Source of the DNA: Bacteroidota bacterium
Lineage (GTDB): Bacteria; Bacteroidota; Bacteroidia; Cytophagales; Cyclobacteriaceae
Direction: 5' to 3'
DNA: 64,000 nucleotides
NCBI GenBank assembly: GCA_023417785.1
Contig: JAEZEH010000132.1
Location: forward strand, 1 to 64,000
Every line of letters starts with the position of its first letter. The stretch's first letter is position 1. A model generated the notes under the pieces. The model was not told the DNA's origin and did not search any database. It saw nothing but the letters and a program-made list of their open reading frames with translations. A program made the position numbers and the translations under genes. Positions 33,711-43,453 of the stretch are shown piece by piece.

Positions 33711-36089
33711 ATGCTGAAAAACTACGTCCTCATTGCTTTCCGAAGCATGCTCAAAAACAAGTTGTTTATCATAATTAACGTTATCGGAATGAGCATAGCG
33801 ATTGGATGTTGTATCGTAGGGTATTTCGCCCATGAATACGATTCGAGTTTCGATAAAATGCATCTGAATGGCGAATCCGTTTATCGCATCAGCTCCAACC
33901 GCGAATTCAATAATACCACTGAAAAGTTTGGTTTTGTACCTCTGCCACTTTCCGGTGTAGTGAATCAGAATGTCAAAGACGTTGAAAAATCGACCCGTTA
34001 CTTTAATTCGTGGTCGAACTTCAAAAAGGAGGACGATCTTTTTTCGTCAAGTCTTGCATACGTTGATACGGAATTTTTCGAGATGTTTACTTACGAATTC
34101 ATCGCTGGAAATCCGGCGTCGATTTCCGACAAGACCAGTGTATTCATAGCTGAAAAGATGGCTTCGCGCCTCTTCGGATCCGCGGAGCAGGCTTTCGGTA
34201 AAACGATTACACAGGTATACGGCACCGAACTGAAGGAAATCAAAATAGCAGGTGTTTTTAAGGATCAGCCGCAAAATTCCAGCTTTTACTTTCGTGAAGC
34301 CTTTATGAATTTTGAGAATGTCCGCGACGAATTTAAGGATGTTCTTGATGAAGACTGGACCAAAGCAGTAACGTTGTTTGTGCAGATACCCAATCCTCAG
34401 CGAGTCGAGGCCGTTACTGCACAGCTTCTGCCGTATATCGAAAACAATAATAAAGTAAGGGAAGATTTTATCATCAGGGATTATGCTCTTGATCATTTTC
34501 CGTCCATGGCCCACGCCGATCGCGACGCACGCGTGAATAGCTGGACGTGGGATGCGCCGCCGAAGTCAGCCATTATTGGGTCGGCCGTAATGGGTATCCT
34601 CATCCTGTTGATCGCGTGTTTCAACCTTACCAACACGGCAATCGCAATATCGTCCCGACGGCTCAAGGAGATTGGTATCCGGAAGGTTATGGGCGGAATG
34701 AGAAAGCAACTCGTAATCCAGTTCATAGGCGAGACAATGCTAATTTGTTTGATCTCTTTGATATTCGGGGTGCTGATCGCGGGCTTTCTTATCGACGGAT
34801 GGAACCTGATGTGGGAATACATGCGGTTGACTCCCCATTATCTGGACAATCCAATGTTTGTTTTGTTCCTGATAGGTGTCCTGCTGTTAGCGGGGCTGAT
34901 TGCGGGTAGTTATCCGGCGTTTTACATCAGCAGTTTTGAGCCCATTAGTATCCTGAAAGGAAAAACCAGGTTTGGCGGAACGGGTTTACTTTCACAGTTT
35001 TTGCTTGGTGGTCAGTTTGCGATTTCGCTGATAGCCATTGTCAGTTCAATCGCCTTCTGGCAAAATGCCAAATACCAGGAAGCCTATGATCTTGGGTTCA
35101 ATGTAAGGGGATCGGTTATATCCTGGCTGAACAATGCAGATGAGGTGCAGGCTTACAAAAATGCTCTTGGCGACAACCCAAAAATCTTCTCCATGGCAGG
35201 TGCGTCCAGCGGAATCTTTTCCAACCGAGTTCATCGTCCGATAAAGCATGAAACTGAGCAGATTGAAGTGGATATCATCGAAGTGGGTGATCACTATTTG
35301 AAAACGATGAACCTCAATCTGATCGAAGGCCGGGACTTTGTCAAAGATTCTGAAACAGATAAGAAGGAATCCGTGATTGTGTCGGAGAAATTGGCGCGGG
35401 CGTTCGGATGGGAACAGCCTTTGGGTAAAGAGATCCAATACCAGGATTCTATTAAACTCTATGTGGTGGGTGTTGTAAAGGACATCTACACTATGGGGCT
35501 TTGGAGGGAACTAGAGCCAGTGATGATTCGCTACATCGGTCCGGAGAGCTATTCCCAACTTGTAGTGAGTGGATCCGTGCAGGACGCGCCGGAAATTCAT
35601 AAGTACATGGAATCAAAATGGAAAGAGCTTTTCCCGTACCGGCTTTATAACGGGAGTCTTTTGTCTGTCGAGGCACAGGAGTGGGACGACGTGAATAAGA
35701 ATATCCTGACCATGTTCGCGTTTCTGGGGGTCGTTGCCATGCTACTGTCAGCAACCGGGTTGTTCTCGCTGGTTTCCCTGAATATTATCAAACGAATGAA
35801 GGAGATTGGCGTAAGAAAGGTTCTGGGAGCATCGGTAGCTAACATCACCCGAATTGTGAACACCGGATTTTTTATTATCCTCATCATAGCATCGGTTGTA
35901 GGCTCATTCATCAGCTTCTATGCAGTGGATGCCCTTATGGGTAGCATATGGCGATACTATCAGCCTTCCAATGGTTTTACCTTCGTTTTTGGCGTAGCGG
36001 TCATGTTCATGATTTCGCTTGGCGCCGTTGGCTATAAGATTTTCTCGGCAGCCACAATGAATCCGGTTGACACATTACGGGACGAATAA
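33711..36089 (+). CDS. FtsX/MacB-type ABC transporter permease (first)
   Basis: A 792-residue inner-membrane permease in the Bacteroidota FtsX style: an N-terminal helix (IIINVIGMSIAIGCCIVGYF), a large periplasmic MacB_PCD domain, an FtsX domain (IIGSAVMGILILLIACFNLT with SSRRLKEIGIRKVMGG), a second PCD region and a C-terminal FtsX domain (MKEIGVRKVLGAS). Such duplicated permeases of about 800 residues accompany MacB-like ATPases and HlyD adaptors. Substrate unknown; antibiotics, lipids or peptides are all possible. Confidence 0.93.
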   Translation: MLKNYVLIAFRSMLKNKLFIIINVIGMSIAIGCCIVGYFAHEYDSSFDKMHLNGESVYRISSNREFNNTTEKFGFVPLPLSGVVNQNVKDVEKSTRYFNSWSNFKKEDDLFSSSLAYVDTEFFEMFTYEFIAGNPASISDKTSVFIAEKMASRLFGSAEQAFGKTITQVYGTELKEIKIAGVFKDQPQNSSFYFREAFMNFENVRDEFKDVLDEDWTKAVTLFVQIPNPQRVEAVTAQLLPYIENNNKVREDFIIRDYALDHFPSMAHADRDARVNSWTWDAPPKSAIIGSAVMGILILLIACFNLTNTAIAISSRRLKEIGIRKVMGGMRKQLVIQFIGETMLICLISLIFGVLIAGFLIDGWNLMWEYMRLTPHYLDNPMFVLFLIGVLLLAGLIAGSYPAFYISSFEPISILKGKTRFGGTGLLSQFLLGGQFAISLIAIVSSIAFWQNAKYQEAYDLGFNVRGSVISWLNNADEVQAYKNALGDNPKIFSMAGASSGIFSNRVHRPIKHETEQIEVDIIEVGDHYLKTMNLNLIEGRDFVKDSETDKKESVIVSEKLARAFGWEQPLGKEIQYQDSIKLYVVGVVKDIYTMGLWRELEPVMIRYIGPESYSQLVVSGSVQDAPEIHKYMESKWKELFPYRLYNGSLLSVEAQEWDDVNKNILTMFAFLGVVAMLLSATGLFSLVSLNIIKRMKEIGVRKVLGASVANITRIVNTGFFIILIIASVVGSFISFYAVDALMGSIWRYYQPSNGFTFVFGVAVMFMISLGAVGYKIFSAATMNPVDTLRDE

Positions 36090-36162
36090 AATAAATATTC
36101 ATTCTGGTGAAACATCTGGTGGTGGTTTTCCATCTAATGATGTGAAAGCATAATTCTCCTAT

Positions 36163-38568
36163 ATGTTCAATAACTATTTTAAAATCGCGCTCCGCAACAT
36201 CGGGAAATATAAATTTTTCTCGGCGATTAATATTCTCGGAATGACCCTTGGTGTAACTGCAAGCCTGATGATCATTCTATGGGTGACTGACGAGCTGAGT
36301 TATGACAGGTTTCATAAAGACTATGAAAGGATGTACCAGGTCGGCCTCCACGGAAAGATATCAGGGCAGGATATAAGGGTATCAAACACGTGTTCACCAA
36401 TGGCCCAGGCGTTGGAATCGGAGATACCTGAAGTTGAATCAGCCTCCCGTCTGGCTCCCTGGTACGGAAGCCCGGCGATCAAATTCGAAGACAAGGTGTT
36501 TGCCGAGGAACGTGTCTTTTATGTTGATTCGAACTTCTTTCAATTCTTCACCTTTAACCTCCTTAGGGGAGACCCTTCTACTGCGCTTACCCAACCAAAC
36601 AGTATTGTACTCACGGAAGAAACCGCTGAGAAGTATTTTGGCAACGACGATCCGCTGGGCAAACTGGTAACCATTGACGGAAATGAGACCCCCTACAAGG
36701 TGACGGGCATTTCGGAAAAGGCACCCACCAATTCGCACTTTCATTTTAATGTGCTGATATCAGCTGTAAGTAATTCGCGTTTGAAAGAGGATGTATGGTT
36801 GAGCAACTGGATGTTTACTTACTTTAAAATCCGACCGAATACATCAGTCGCAAACGTGGAAAGCAAGTTTACGGGGTTAGTCAATAAGTATATCGGGCCT
36901 GAAATGGAACGGTTCATGGGCGTAACCATGGAACAGATGGAGGAGCAAGGTGGTGAGTACGGTTATTTTGCAACGAATATTGCTGACCTTCATCTCCGCG
37001 GCACCACACGCGACAACATTGAGGCTATTGGAAACATTACCCATGTGTACTTCTTTTCCGGCATTGGCGTGTTTATTCTGCTGATTGCGTGTATCAACTT
37101 CATGAACCTGTCAACTGCGCGATCTGCGGGAAGAGCCAAAGAGGTGGGACTTCGCAAAACACTTGGTTCTTTACGGAAGCAAATGATTGTACAGTTCCTT
37201 TCTGAGTCGTTGCTGTACAGTTCCGTGTCAGTGATATTGGCGTTGTTTGCGTGCTACGCATTACTTCCCTCATTCAATCTTCTGTCGGGTAAACAACTTG
37301 GTATGGAAGTGCTGATTGATCCGATGTTCGTCGGTTGCATACTCCTTCTTATTGTATTCGTTGGAATAATCGCCGGAAGTTATCCTGCATTCTATCTCAC
37401 CGCTTTCAATCCGATTGAGGTACTGAAAGGCAAGGTACGCGCCGGTATGAAAAGCCGCGGTGTAAGGAGCTTTCTGGTTGTTCTGCAGTTTTTCATTTCC
37501 ATCGGACTCATCATCTTTACCATAGTTGTTTACGAGCAAATTCAATATATGCACGAAAAGAATATTGGCCTTGATAAACAGAATATCATGGTGCTTCCGA
37601 ACACCTGGCGTTTACGGGATAATAAGGAAACATTCCGCACTGCCCTTGAGCAACTGCCCGAAGTTCAAAAGCTGAGCTATACGAATAATTCGTTTCCGGG
37701 TGTTAACAACACAACGATCTTCCGGTCCGCAGCTTCCGAACAGGATCATATCATGGGGGTGTACTACGCCGACTATGACCACATGGAAGTGCTGAAATTC
37801 TCGTTGGGAGAAGGTCGTTATTTCTCGCGGGATTTCCCGTCAGACTCGACTGCTATTTTATTGAATGAGGCTGCGGTGAAGGAATTTGGACTGCAGGGTC
37901 CGATAGGAGCAGAGATTTTATATAACAATAATGAACGAATGGAACGCTTGCGCGTAATTGGCGTGATCAAGAACTTCAATTTTGAGTCGTTTAAAACAGA
38001 GGTGCGTCCATTGTCAGTCCGTCTTACGCAGAACGCGAATAATCTCATGATCCGTTATGCAGGTAATCCGAAAACGCTTATTGAATCGGTTGAAAGAACA
38101 TGGAAAATGCATGCGGCCAACGAACCTTTCGAGTACACATTTCTCGACGAACGTTTTGATAATCTCTTCAGAGACGACGAACGAATGGGTAAGATATTCG
38201 GAATTTTTGCGGGCCTTGCTATTTTTGTAGCGTGCCTGGGATTGTTTGCGCTTGCAGCATTTACCTCGGAGCAACGGACCAAAGAAATCGGTATCCGCAA
38301 AGCCATGGGGGCGACTTCGCTGAACCTAACCATGATTCTTTCGGCTGAGTTCATCAAACTGGTAATTATCGCGTTTGTACCGGCCGCCGCTTTGGCGTGG
38401 TACGGCGCTGAGCAATGGTTGGCGGGGTTTACTGACCGGACTGAAATAAGTATCTGGATCTTTGTTCTAAGTGGCATCGCGGCAGTGGGTATCGCATGGC
38501 TGACGGTTAGTTTTCAAGCCATTAAGGCGGCCGCCACTAACCCGGTCACTTCCCTGCGATATGAATAG
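36163..38568 (+). CDS. FtsX/MacB-type ABC transporter permease (second)
   Basis: An 801-residue paralogue of the preceding permease with the same layout: N-terminal helix (FFSAINILGMTLGVTASLMI), periplasmic PCD, FtsX domain (VYFFSGIGVFILLIACINFM; AKEVGLRKTLGSLRKQM), second PCD, C-terminal FtsX (RTKEIGIRKAMGATSLNL). The two probably form a heteromeric complex. Starts 73 bp after the first permease; a terminator follows it, so the operon is HlyD-ATPase-permease-permease. Confidence 0.94.
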   Translation: MFNNYFKIALRNIGKYKFFSAINILGMTLGVTASLMIILWVTDELSYDRFHKDYERMYQVGLHGKISGQDIRVSNTCSPMAQALESEIPEVESASRLAPWYGSPAIKFEDKVFAEERVFYVDSNFFQFFTFNLLRGDPSTALTQPNSIVLTEETAEKYFGNDDPLGKLVTIDGNETPYKVTGISEKAPTNSHFHFNVLISAVSNSRLKEDVWLSNWMFTYFKIRPNTSVANVESKFTGLVNKYIGPEMERFMGVTMEQMEEQGGEYGYFATNIADLHLRGTTRDNIEAIGNITHVYFFSGIGVFILLIACINFMNLSTARSAGRAKEVGLRKTLGSLRKQMIVQFLSESLLYSSVSVILALFACYALLPSFNLLSGKQLGMEVLIDPMFVGCILLLIVFVGIIAGSYPAFYLTAFNPIEVLKGKVRAGMKSRGVRSFLVVLQFFISIGLIIFTIVVYEQIQYMHEKNIGLDKQNIMVLPNTWRLRDNKETFRTALEQLPEVQKLSYTNNSFPGVNNTTIFRSAASEQDHIMGVYYADYDHMEVLKFSLGEGRYFSRDFPSDSTAILLNEAAVKEFGLQGPIGAEILYNNNERMERLRVIGVIKNFNFESFKTEVRPLSVRLTQNANNLMIRYAGNPKTLIESVERTWKMHAANEPFEYTFLDERFDNLFRDDERMGKIFGIFAGLAIFVACLGLFALAAFTSEQRTKEIGIRKAMGATSLNLTMILSAEFIKLVIIAFVPAAALAWYGAEQWLAGFTDRTEISIWIFVLSGIAAVGIAWLTVSFQAIKAAATNPVTSLRYE

Positions 38569-38587
38569 TATAAACGAAACATCAGGA

Positions 38588-38610
38588 AAGAGGCCTCAGT
38601 GGGCCTTTTT
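38588..38610 (+). terminator. Rho-independent terminator of the export operon
   Basis: AAAGAGGCC pairs with GGCCTTTTT (one G-T pair), a 6-nt loop and a T-rich run follow, 20 bp after the stop of the last permease. Confidence 0.8.
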
Positions 38611-38711
38611 TGCTTTTTTTTCCAGCTGCCCTTACTGCCAATATTAAGTTTTTGTTAAGCGGCGATTCGTCTCGGCGTCATTGTGTAACTTGTTTGTCTA
38701 ATTTATTGGTT

Positions 38712-38999
38712 ATGAATTCAAAGAAGCAATCCAGAAAGGCTCTGAAGAGCCTGATCAACGACGCGTTCAGGGAAGCGTTAAGCCACCTTGATCTTCCACC
38801 CGCGCCAAAAAAAATCAAGAAACATATTGCGAAGAACGCTGAAAAAATCGCTGAGATTTATGCCGATGTGTTGAAGAAAGAGGAGAAAAAGAAACGGAAG
38901 GCAGAAAAGCAAATGGCAAAAGCGCTCGCGAATTCAAATGGCCGGAAATCCACGAGATTAACTCCCGAGGAGAGAATGCCCGAGCCGCTAAAAATCTGA
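38712..38999 (+). CDS. Small Lys/Ala-rich hypothetical protein
   Basis: A 95-residue protein, very basic, predicted almost wholly helical (KQSRKALKSLINDAFREALS and KEEKKKRKAEKQMAKALANS). It has no signal peptide; nucleic-acid or histone-like association can be imagined from the lysine content, but there is no domain to support it. It starts at the ATG at 38712; the longer ORF start at 38610 includes the terminator region. Converges on the carotenoid operon. Confidence 0.6.
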   Translation: MNSKKQSRKALKSLINDAFREALSHLDLPPAPKKIKKHIAKNAEKIAEIYADVLKKEEKKKRKAEKQMAKALANSNGRKSTRLTPEERMPEPLKI

Positions 39000-39017
39000 T
39001 GGTACCTGAATTTGATT

Positions 39018-39722
39018 TTATCGTGATTTATGTTTTCCCGATGATTGCAGTAACTCATATAACGTTACATTCATCATGAGCAGCAACATTCCGTAGAAGA
39101 CATCCTCCAGAGGGATAGTCCCCAAACGAATACCAAGGTTTTCGCTATTGTCATACCAGACCACTTCTCCCGCTATGAATGAGCCGGTCAGAATGCCGTT
39201 GACGATAAAAAACGGAATGAGAATAGCCAGAAACGAAACATAGAATCTTCCCAGAAACCGCGCCCGTTTTTTCAAGACGAGGTAAGCGATAAAACACGCC
39301 AGCAAAATGAAAGTGGTTGCTGTGTAGGCCTTTTCGATAAAGTATACGCCAGCGATAAATAAGAAAACGATAAGTATCGAGGAGATGATCTCGTGTGAGA
39401 GGCAGAGTAGGTCACGTTTGATCAGATGGTTTAACGCAAAGTAGGTGAAGACGCAGGCATACGGAATACAGATGAAGAACAGTACTTCTTCGAGGGGAAG
39501 ACTCCCAATATAAATTCCTGTCAGGTATTCGGGATTAAATCCCCAGACGCCGAGTCGGCTGAAGTACTCGTCCCAGATAAGAAACGGAATAGCAGGAATC
39601 AGGATTGCCGGCCAGACCCATTTCCACTTCTTATAAAACGGCACACGGGGGTAGAAGCTGGCGAGGAATGGAATGATGATAGATGCCAGGTTAACAGTCA
39701 GGTAAAGGTATTTTGAATTCAA
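39018..39722 (-). CDS. crtY: Lycopene cyclase, fused CrtYc-CrtYd (CarR) type
   Basis: A 234-residue membrane protein converting lycopene to beta-carotene. The two lycopene-cyclase domains in tandem each carry a PLEE/PLED motif (SLPLEEVLFF and TIPLEDVFYG) and three or so hydrophobic helices, the fused form of heterodimeric CrtYc/CrtYd. The start is the TTG at 39722, 2 bp after the crtZ stop; the longer reading to 39812 only covers the 3' end of crtZ and looks unlike protein. Last gene of the carotenoid operon. Confidence 0.85.
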   Translation of the reverse strand: MNSKYLYLTVNLASIIIPFLASFYPRVPFYKKWKWVWPAILIPAIPFLIWDEYFSRLGVWGFNPEYLTGIYIGSLPLEEVLFFICIPYACVFTYFALNHLIKRDLLCLSHEIISSILIVFLFIAGVYFIEKAYTATTFILLACFIAYLVLKKRARFLGRFYVSFLAILIPFFIVNGILTGSFIAGEVVWYDNSENLGIRLGTIPLEDVFYGMLLLMMNVTLYELLQSSGKHKSR

Positions 39723-39724
39723 TG

Positions 39725-40219
39725 CTATTGTGTTTCCTGACGTTTTCTTTTGAATGAAAATGTTTTCGGCTCGTATTTTTTCGGGGCGTACAGGAAGCCG
39801 AAGGCCTCGCACCCGTCTTTCGCGTGTTTGCTATGGTGGACATAATGTGCATGAATCATGCGCTGAAGGTAGCGGCTGCGTTTGGCCGGTCTCCATTTGA
39901 TCCGTTGATGGACGATGATATCATGAAATATGAAATAAAACAATCCATAAAAGAATATTCCCAGTCCAACGGCGAGCATATACGGGTTGTAACTGACCAG
40001 CGAGAAGTAATAGAAAATCCCAATGGATGGAATAGAAAACACCACGGCAAAAAGGTCATTGCGCTCAAGGGTATGGTCGTGAACGGTGTGATGCGATTTG
40101 TGCCAGGTCCAGAGTAAGCCGTGCATGATGTATTTGTGCGTGAACCATGCAACAAACTCCCAAAACAGGAACGTCCCTATTGTAATCAAGGCGCAAATAA
40201 GAATGGTTGAAAGTTCCAT
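39725..40219 (-). CDS. crtZ: Beta-carotene hydroxylase CrtZ (fatty acid hydroxylase family)
   Basis: A 164-residue membrane di-iron hydroxylase making zeaxanthin from beta-carotene. Histidine clusters are HKYIMHG, HKSHH, FHDIIVHQ and HYVHHSKH, typical of CrtZ. Four hydrophobic segments are seen. It sits 1 bp after the SRPBCC gene and 2 bp before the cyclase. No ketolase gene (crtW or crtO) is present in the window. Confidence 0.92.
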   Translation of the reverse strand: MELSTILICALITIGTFLFWEFVAWFTHKYIMHGLLWTWHKSHHTVHDHTLERNDLFAVVFSIPSIGIFYYFSLVSYNPYMLAVGLGIFFYGLFYFIFHDIIVHQRIKWRPAKRSRYLQRMIHAHYVHHSKHAKDGCEAFGFLYAPKKYEPKTFSFKRKRQETQ

Positions 40220-40220
40220 A

Positions 40221-40709
40221 TCAGGCTGTCCTCCGTATAGACTGTTCGTTGCTTTTGAATATGCTTCGAAGTGCCGAAAACCGGTAATCGAAAATAGTGT
40301 TCAGCTGCTTTTTCACCAATATCGCATGAAAAAACCGGCCCAGCAAACCAAACGGTAACGCGTAGTGTAGTTCATCTGTCATTTCAATGCCACCGTCTAC
40401 CTCGGTGAAATGGTGCTGATGGTGCCACAAAGCGTATGGTCCGGCGCGCTGTTCGTCAACGAAATATGACGGTTCTGCGACATGCGTGATCTCTGTCGTC
40501 CAGTGAAATGGTAGGTGGGGAAAGACAAAAAGCCTGTATCGGATAATTTGTCCGGCAAACATTTTTCCGTTACCCGAGAGATGCAAAATCCGGAAGCCCA
40601 TATATGCCGGGGTAATGCGGGCAAGGTTAGCGGGGGACGAAAAGAAATTCCATGCTGTCGTGATATCTACCGGTAAAAACTGTCTCCTGATCAATGTGTA
40701 CACCTTCAT
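40221..40709 (-). CDS. SRPBCC family protein of the carotenoid operon
   Basis: A 162-residue START-like (SRPBCC) ligand-binding protein: helical-grip motif IRRQFLPVDITTAWNFFSSP, YFVDEQRAGPYALWHHQHHF and a hydrophobic C-terminal helix region. Related proteins accompany crt genes in other Bacteroidota; a carotenoid- or lipid-binding role is inferred. The ATG at 40709 is preferred to one at 40730. Lies 45 bp after the photolyase and 1 bp before crtZ. Confidence 0.8.
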   Translation of the reverse strand: MKVYTLIRRQFLPVDITTAWNFFSSPANLARITPAYMGFRILHLSGNGKMFAGQIIRYRLFVFPHLPFHWTTEITHVAEPSYFVDEQRAGPYALWHHQHHFTEVDGGIEMTDELHYALPFGLLGRFFHAILVKKQLNTIFDYRFSALRSIFKSNEQSIRRTA

Positions 40710-40754
40710 GTTGTTGAAACATCGGCGCATGCGGGATTGTTTTACAGGCGGGTG

Positions 40755-42089
40755 CTAACCGACGATTCTTTTATATGTTTTTATTGCCCTGTCGCGGGCA
40801 AAGGCATGGTCGACCATTTTAGGTAAGTAATTCCCTGGCTTGAAATCAGGTATAAACTTCCGGATATATTCAAAATTCCGGTCAAATTTCTGTTGCTGCA
40901 GTTCCGGGTTAAAAATCCGGAAATAGGGTGCGGCGTCACATCCGCTGCCGGCGGCCCATTGCCATCCGCCATTGTTCGAAGCCAGTTCGTAATCCAGCAG
41001 CTTCGAAGCAAAATAAGCTTCACCCCAGCGCCAGTCTATTAGTAGATGTTTCGTAAGAAAACTGGCGGTAACCATTCTGACGCGGTTGTGCATAAAACCC
41101 GTTGTATTTAGTTCACGCATACCTGCATCAACAAGGGGGTATCCCGTCTTGCCTTCACGCCATTTTGAGAAGTCATCTTCATCATTTCGCCATGGTATCC
41201 GATCATAGGCCGGTTTGAACGAGGATTTTTCCACGTGAGGGAAATGCCACAGGATCATGGCATAGAACTCGCGCCAGATCAGTTCATTTAGCCACGTCGG
41301 ATTTTTTTGCGACGCTATAGCCACGAGCTGACGAATGCTTACGGTGCCGAAGCGAAGATGAATGCCAAGTCGGGACGTACCGCGAAGAGCAGGGTAGTCT
41401 CGTGTCGTGTGGTATTTACCGATAACCGATGTCGGGATCTTGCGTTCAGGCAGCGGTATATCCGCCGGGAGAAATCCTATTTGTGCCAGCGTTGGCAAGG
41501 GGAGAGGGGCCGTTTTAAGAAACGACTTATAATACGTCTTGCCGGGAAAGGGTTTTACGTGCAAGTCGTTCAGCGTCGCCTTCCATTGTTTGCTGTAGGG
41601 TGTGAACACCGCGTATGGTTTTCCATCCGCCTTGACTACTTCGTCTTTCTCAAATATGACGTGGTCTTTGAACGTATAAAAGTTGATTCCTTTTTCGTGA
41701 AGGATTGTAGCAATCTGCTCGTCACGTATAATTGAGTAGTGCTCGTAGTCATTATTCGCATAAACGTTTTTGGGTTTTATGCTGCGGAAGATGTCAACAG
41801 GATTTCCCTGTAAGACCATAAGTGCAGATCCCAGAGTAGTGAGATCACGTTCCAGTTTCTGAAGCGAACGCAGTATGAATTCAACGCGCGCATCACGTCG
41901 GCAATCAAGATCGTTTAAAATGACCTCATCAAAAATAAAAATCGGAATAACCCGGGCGTTGTTTCGCAACGCATGGTATAGAGCAGGATTGTCATTCAGA
42001 CGAAGATCCCGGCGTAACCAGCATACGGTTATGTCTTCATTGAGAATGGAGAGATTATCGACGCCGAAGTGCCTGCCGGGAAAAGCCAT
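40755..42089 (-). CDS. phr: Deoxyribodipyrimidine photolyase (class I CPD type)
   Basis: A 444-residue FAD-dependent enzyme that splits cyclobutane pyrimidine dimers using blue light. The N-terminal antenna domain begins VCWLRRDLRLNDNPAL; the FAD domain holds RGTSRLGIHLRFGTVSIR, WREFY, and WRWGEAYFASKLLDYE with the tryptophans of the electron-transfer chain, followed by NNGGWQWAAGSGCDAAPYFR. Located inside the carotenoid operon, 12 bp after idi, so DNA photorepair is probably co-induced with pigment synthesis. Photolyase versus cryptochrome is decided by the whole pattern; repair is the likelier function. Confidence 0.93.
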   Translation of the reverse strand: MAFPGRHFGVDNLSILNEDITVCWLRRDLRLNDNPALYHALRNNARVIPIFIFDEVILNDLDCRRDARVEFILRSLQKLERDLTTLGSALMVLQGNPVDIFRSIKPKNVYANNDYEHYSIIRDEQIATILHEKGINFYTFKDHVIFEKDEVVKADGKPYAVFTPYSKQWKATLNDLHVKPFPGKTYYKSFLKTAPLPLPTLAQIGFLPADIPLPERKIPTSVIGKYHTTRDYPALRGTSRLGIHLRFGTVSIRQLVAIASQKNPTWLNELIWREFYAMILWHFPHVEKSSFKPAYDRIPWRNDEDDFSKWREGKTGYPLVDAGMRELNTTGFMHNRVRMVTASFLTKHLLIDWRWGEAYFASKLLDYELASNNGGWQWAAGSGCDAAPYFRIFNPELQQQKFDRNFEYIRKFIPDFKPGNYLPKMVDHAFARDRAIKTYKRIVG

Positions 42090-42101
42090 AAGCCATTACG
42101 G

Positions 42102-42614
42102 TCAGGCGGGCTGTTCAAATGCCGCGTCATTTAAGATCATTCGAAACCAGTAGGTATACTGTTCCGGACGGGCAGCCACGTCCTGCCTGAGGTCAGGGAG
42201 CGAAACGAAACGCCAGTCTTCGACCTCGTCGGGATTTACATTTGGTTCACCGTCATAAGTACCCACGAATACATGATCGAGTTCGTGTTCGGTGAGATTG
42301 CTGTCGAGTTGAGTTTTATAGATAAATTTATAAGCGAACGAGGTAGGGGCGTCGATTCCCATTTCGTAAAGGAGTCGTCGGCGCGTAGCCGTTTCAAGCT
42401 GTTCACCAGGAAGAGGATGACTGCAGCAGGCATTTGTCCAGAGGCCGCCGCTATGATATTTTGATCCTGCTCTTTTTTGGATCAGCATTTCGCCTTTGCT
42501 GTTAAATATCAATATGGAAAAGGCGCGGTGCAGGATACCCCTGACGTGCGCCTCAAGTTTATCCATCGACCCCACCTCCTGGTCTTTTTCGTTTACCAAT
42601 ACAACTTTTTCCAT
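42102..42614 (-). CDS. idi: Isopentenyl-diphosphate delta-isomerase (type I)
   Basis: Interconverts isopentenyl and dimethylallyl diphosphates, feeding carotenoid precursors. The 170-residue Nudix-family enzyme carries catalytic Cys in NACCSHP (63/64) and the metal-binding TEHELDHVFVG. Its ATG overlaps the crtB stop (TGATG) and the photolyase gene follows 12 bp later, so translation is probably coupled. A TTG one codon upstream is a less likely start. Confidence 0.95.
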   Translation of the reverse strand: MEKVVLVNEKDQEVGSMDKLEAHVRGILHRAFSILIFNSKGEMLIQKRAGSKYHSGGLWTNACCSHPLPGEQLETATRRRLLYEMGIDAPTSFAYKFIYKTQLDSNLTEHELDHVFVGTYDGEPNVNPDEVEDWRFVSLPDLRQDVAARPEQYTYWFRMILNDAAFEQPA

Positions 42615-43450
42615 CAAATAAGATTCAACTGGTGTTTGAAGTAAGAATATGCCAGAAGCTGGGCCTTGTGCGGATTCGGAATTCGGATTCGGGCCTGCAA
42701 GACTTTGTGCGACGGAGTGTTCCTGATCTTCTTGAATAGTGCAAGGTAATAAACATAAGCAATATAAACGCCCAGCCTGGCTGCCCGCGGTAATTGTTTT
42801 ATGCCCTCATAAGCATGTTCGAAATCCTTGAAAATACTTGCTTCAATCAGCCGCTTCGTTGCCTCATCAAAATTTTCCATTTCAATTCCCGGAAAATAAA
42901 CCCTGCCCATGCCGATATAATCTGCATTCAGATCGCGTAGAAAGTTTATCTTTTGAAAGGCAGAACCCAGACTCATCGCGAATGGTTTCAGCCGGATGTA
43001 CGACTCGTTGTCATGTTTGCAAAATACGCGCAGACACATTAGTCCGACAACCTCAGCCGATCCGAGAACATATTCCTTGAATGCCGATTCATCGTAAATA
43101 CTGCGATACAAATCCATCTCCATGCTTTTTAGAAAGCGTGCGATGAGTTCGCGCTCAATGTTGAATTCGTTAACGGTAGCTTGAAATGAATTGAGAATCG
43201 GGTTGAGGCTGATACGCTCGTCGATTGCCGTATATGTTTCAGAAGAAAAACGAGTAAGGAGATCTTGTTTGTTATAGCCATGAAACGTATCTACGATCTC
43301 ATCAGCAAAGCGCACAAATCCGTAAATCGCATAGATCGGATCCCGAAGTGATTTTTCGAGGCAATAGATACCGAGTGAAAAGGAAGTACTATATGCCTTC
43401 GTTGTGAGCCGGCTGCATCGAATGGATACGTTGTCGAAAAGCTCTTTCAT
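42614..43450 (-). CDS. crtB: Phytoene synthase
   Basis: Condenses two geranylgeranyl diphosphates to phytoene, the first committed step. The 278 residues show the two aspartate-rich regions, FADEIVDTF and RDLNADYIGMGRVYFP, and TKAYSTSFSLG near the start. Geranylgeranyl-diphosphate synthase is not in the window. Starts 3 bp after the crtI stop codon and overlaps idi. Confidence 0.95.
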   Translation of the reverse strand: MKELFDNVSIRCSRLTTKAYSTSFSLGIYCLEKSLRDPIYAIYGFVRFADEIVDTFHGYNKQDLLTRFSSETYTAIDERISLNPILNSFQATVNEFNIERELIARFLKSMEMDLYRSIYDESAFKEYVLGSAEVVGLMCLRVFCKHDNESYIRLKPFAMSLGSAFQKINFLRDLNADYIGMGRVYFPGIEMENFDEATKRLIEASIFKDFEHAYEGIKQLPRAARLGVYIAYVYYLALFKKIRNTPSHKVLQARIRIPNPHKAQLLAYSYFKHQLNLI

Positions 43451-43453
43451 AGA

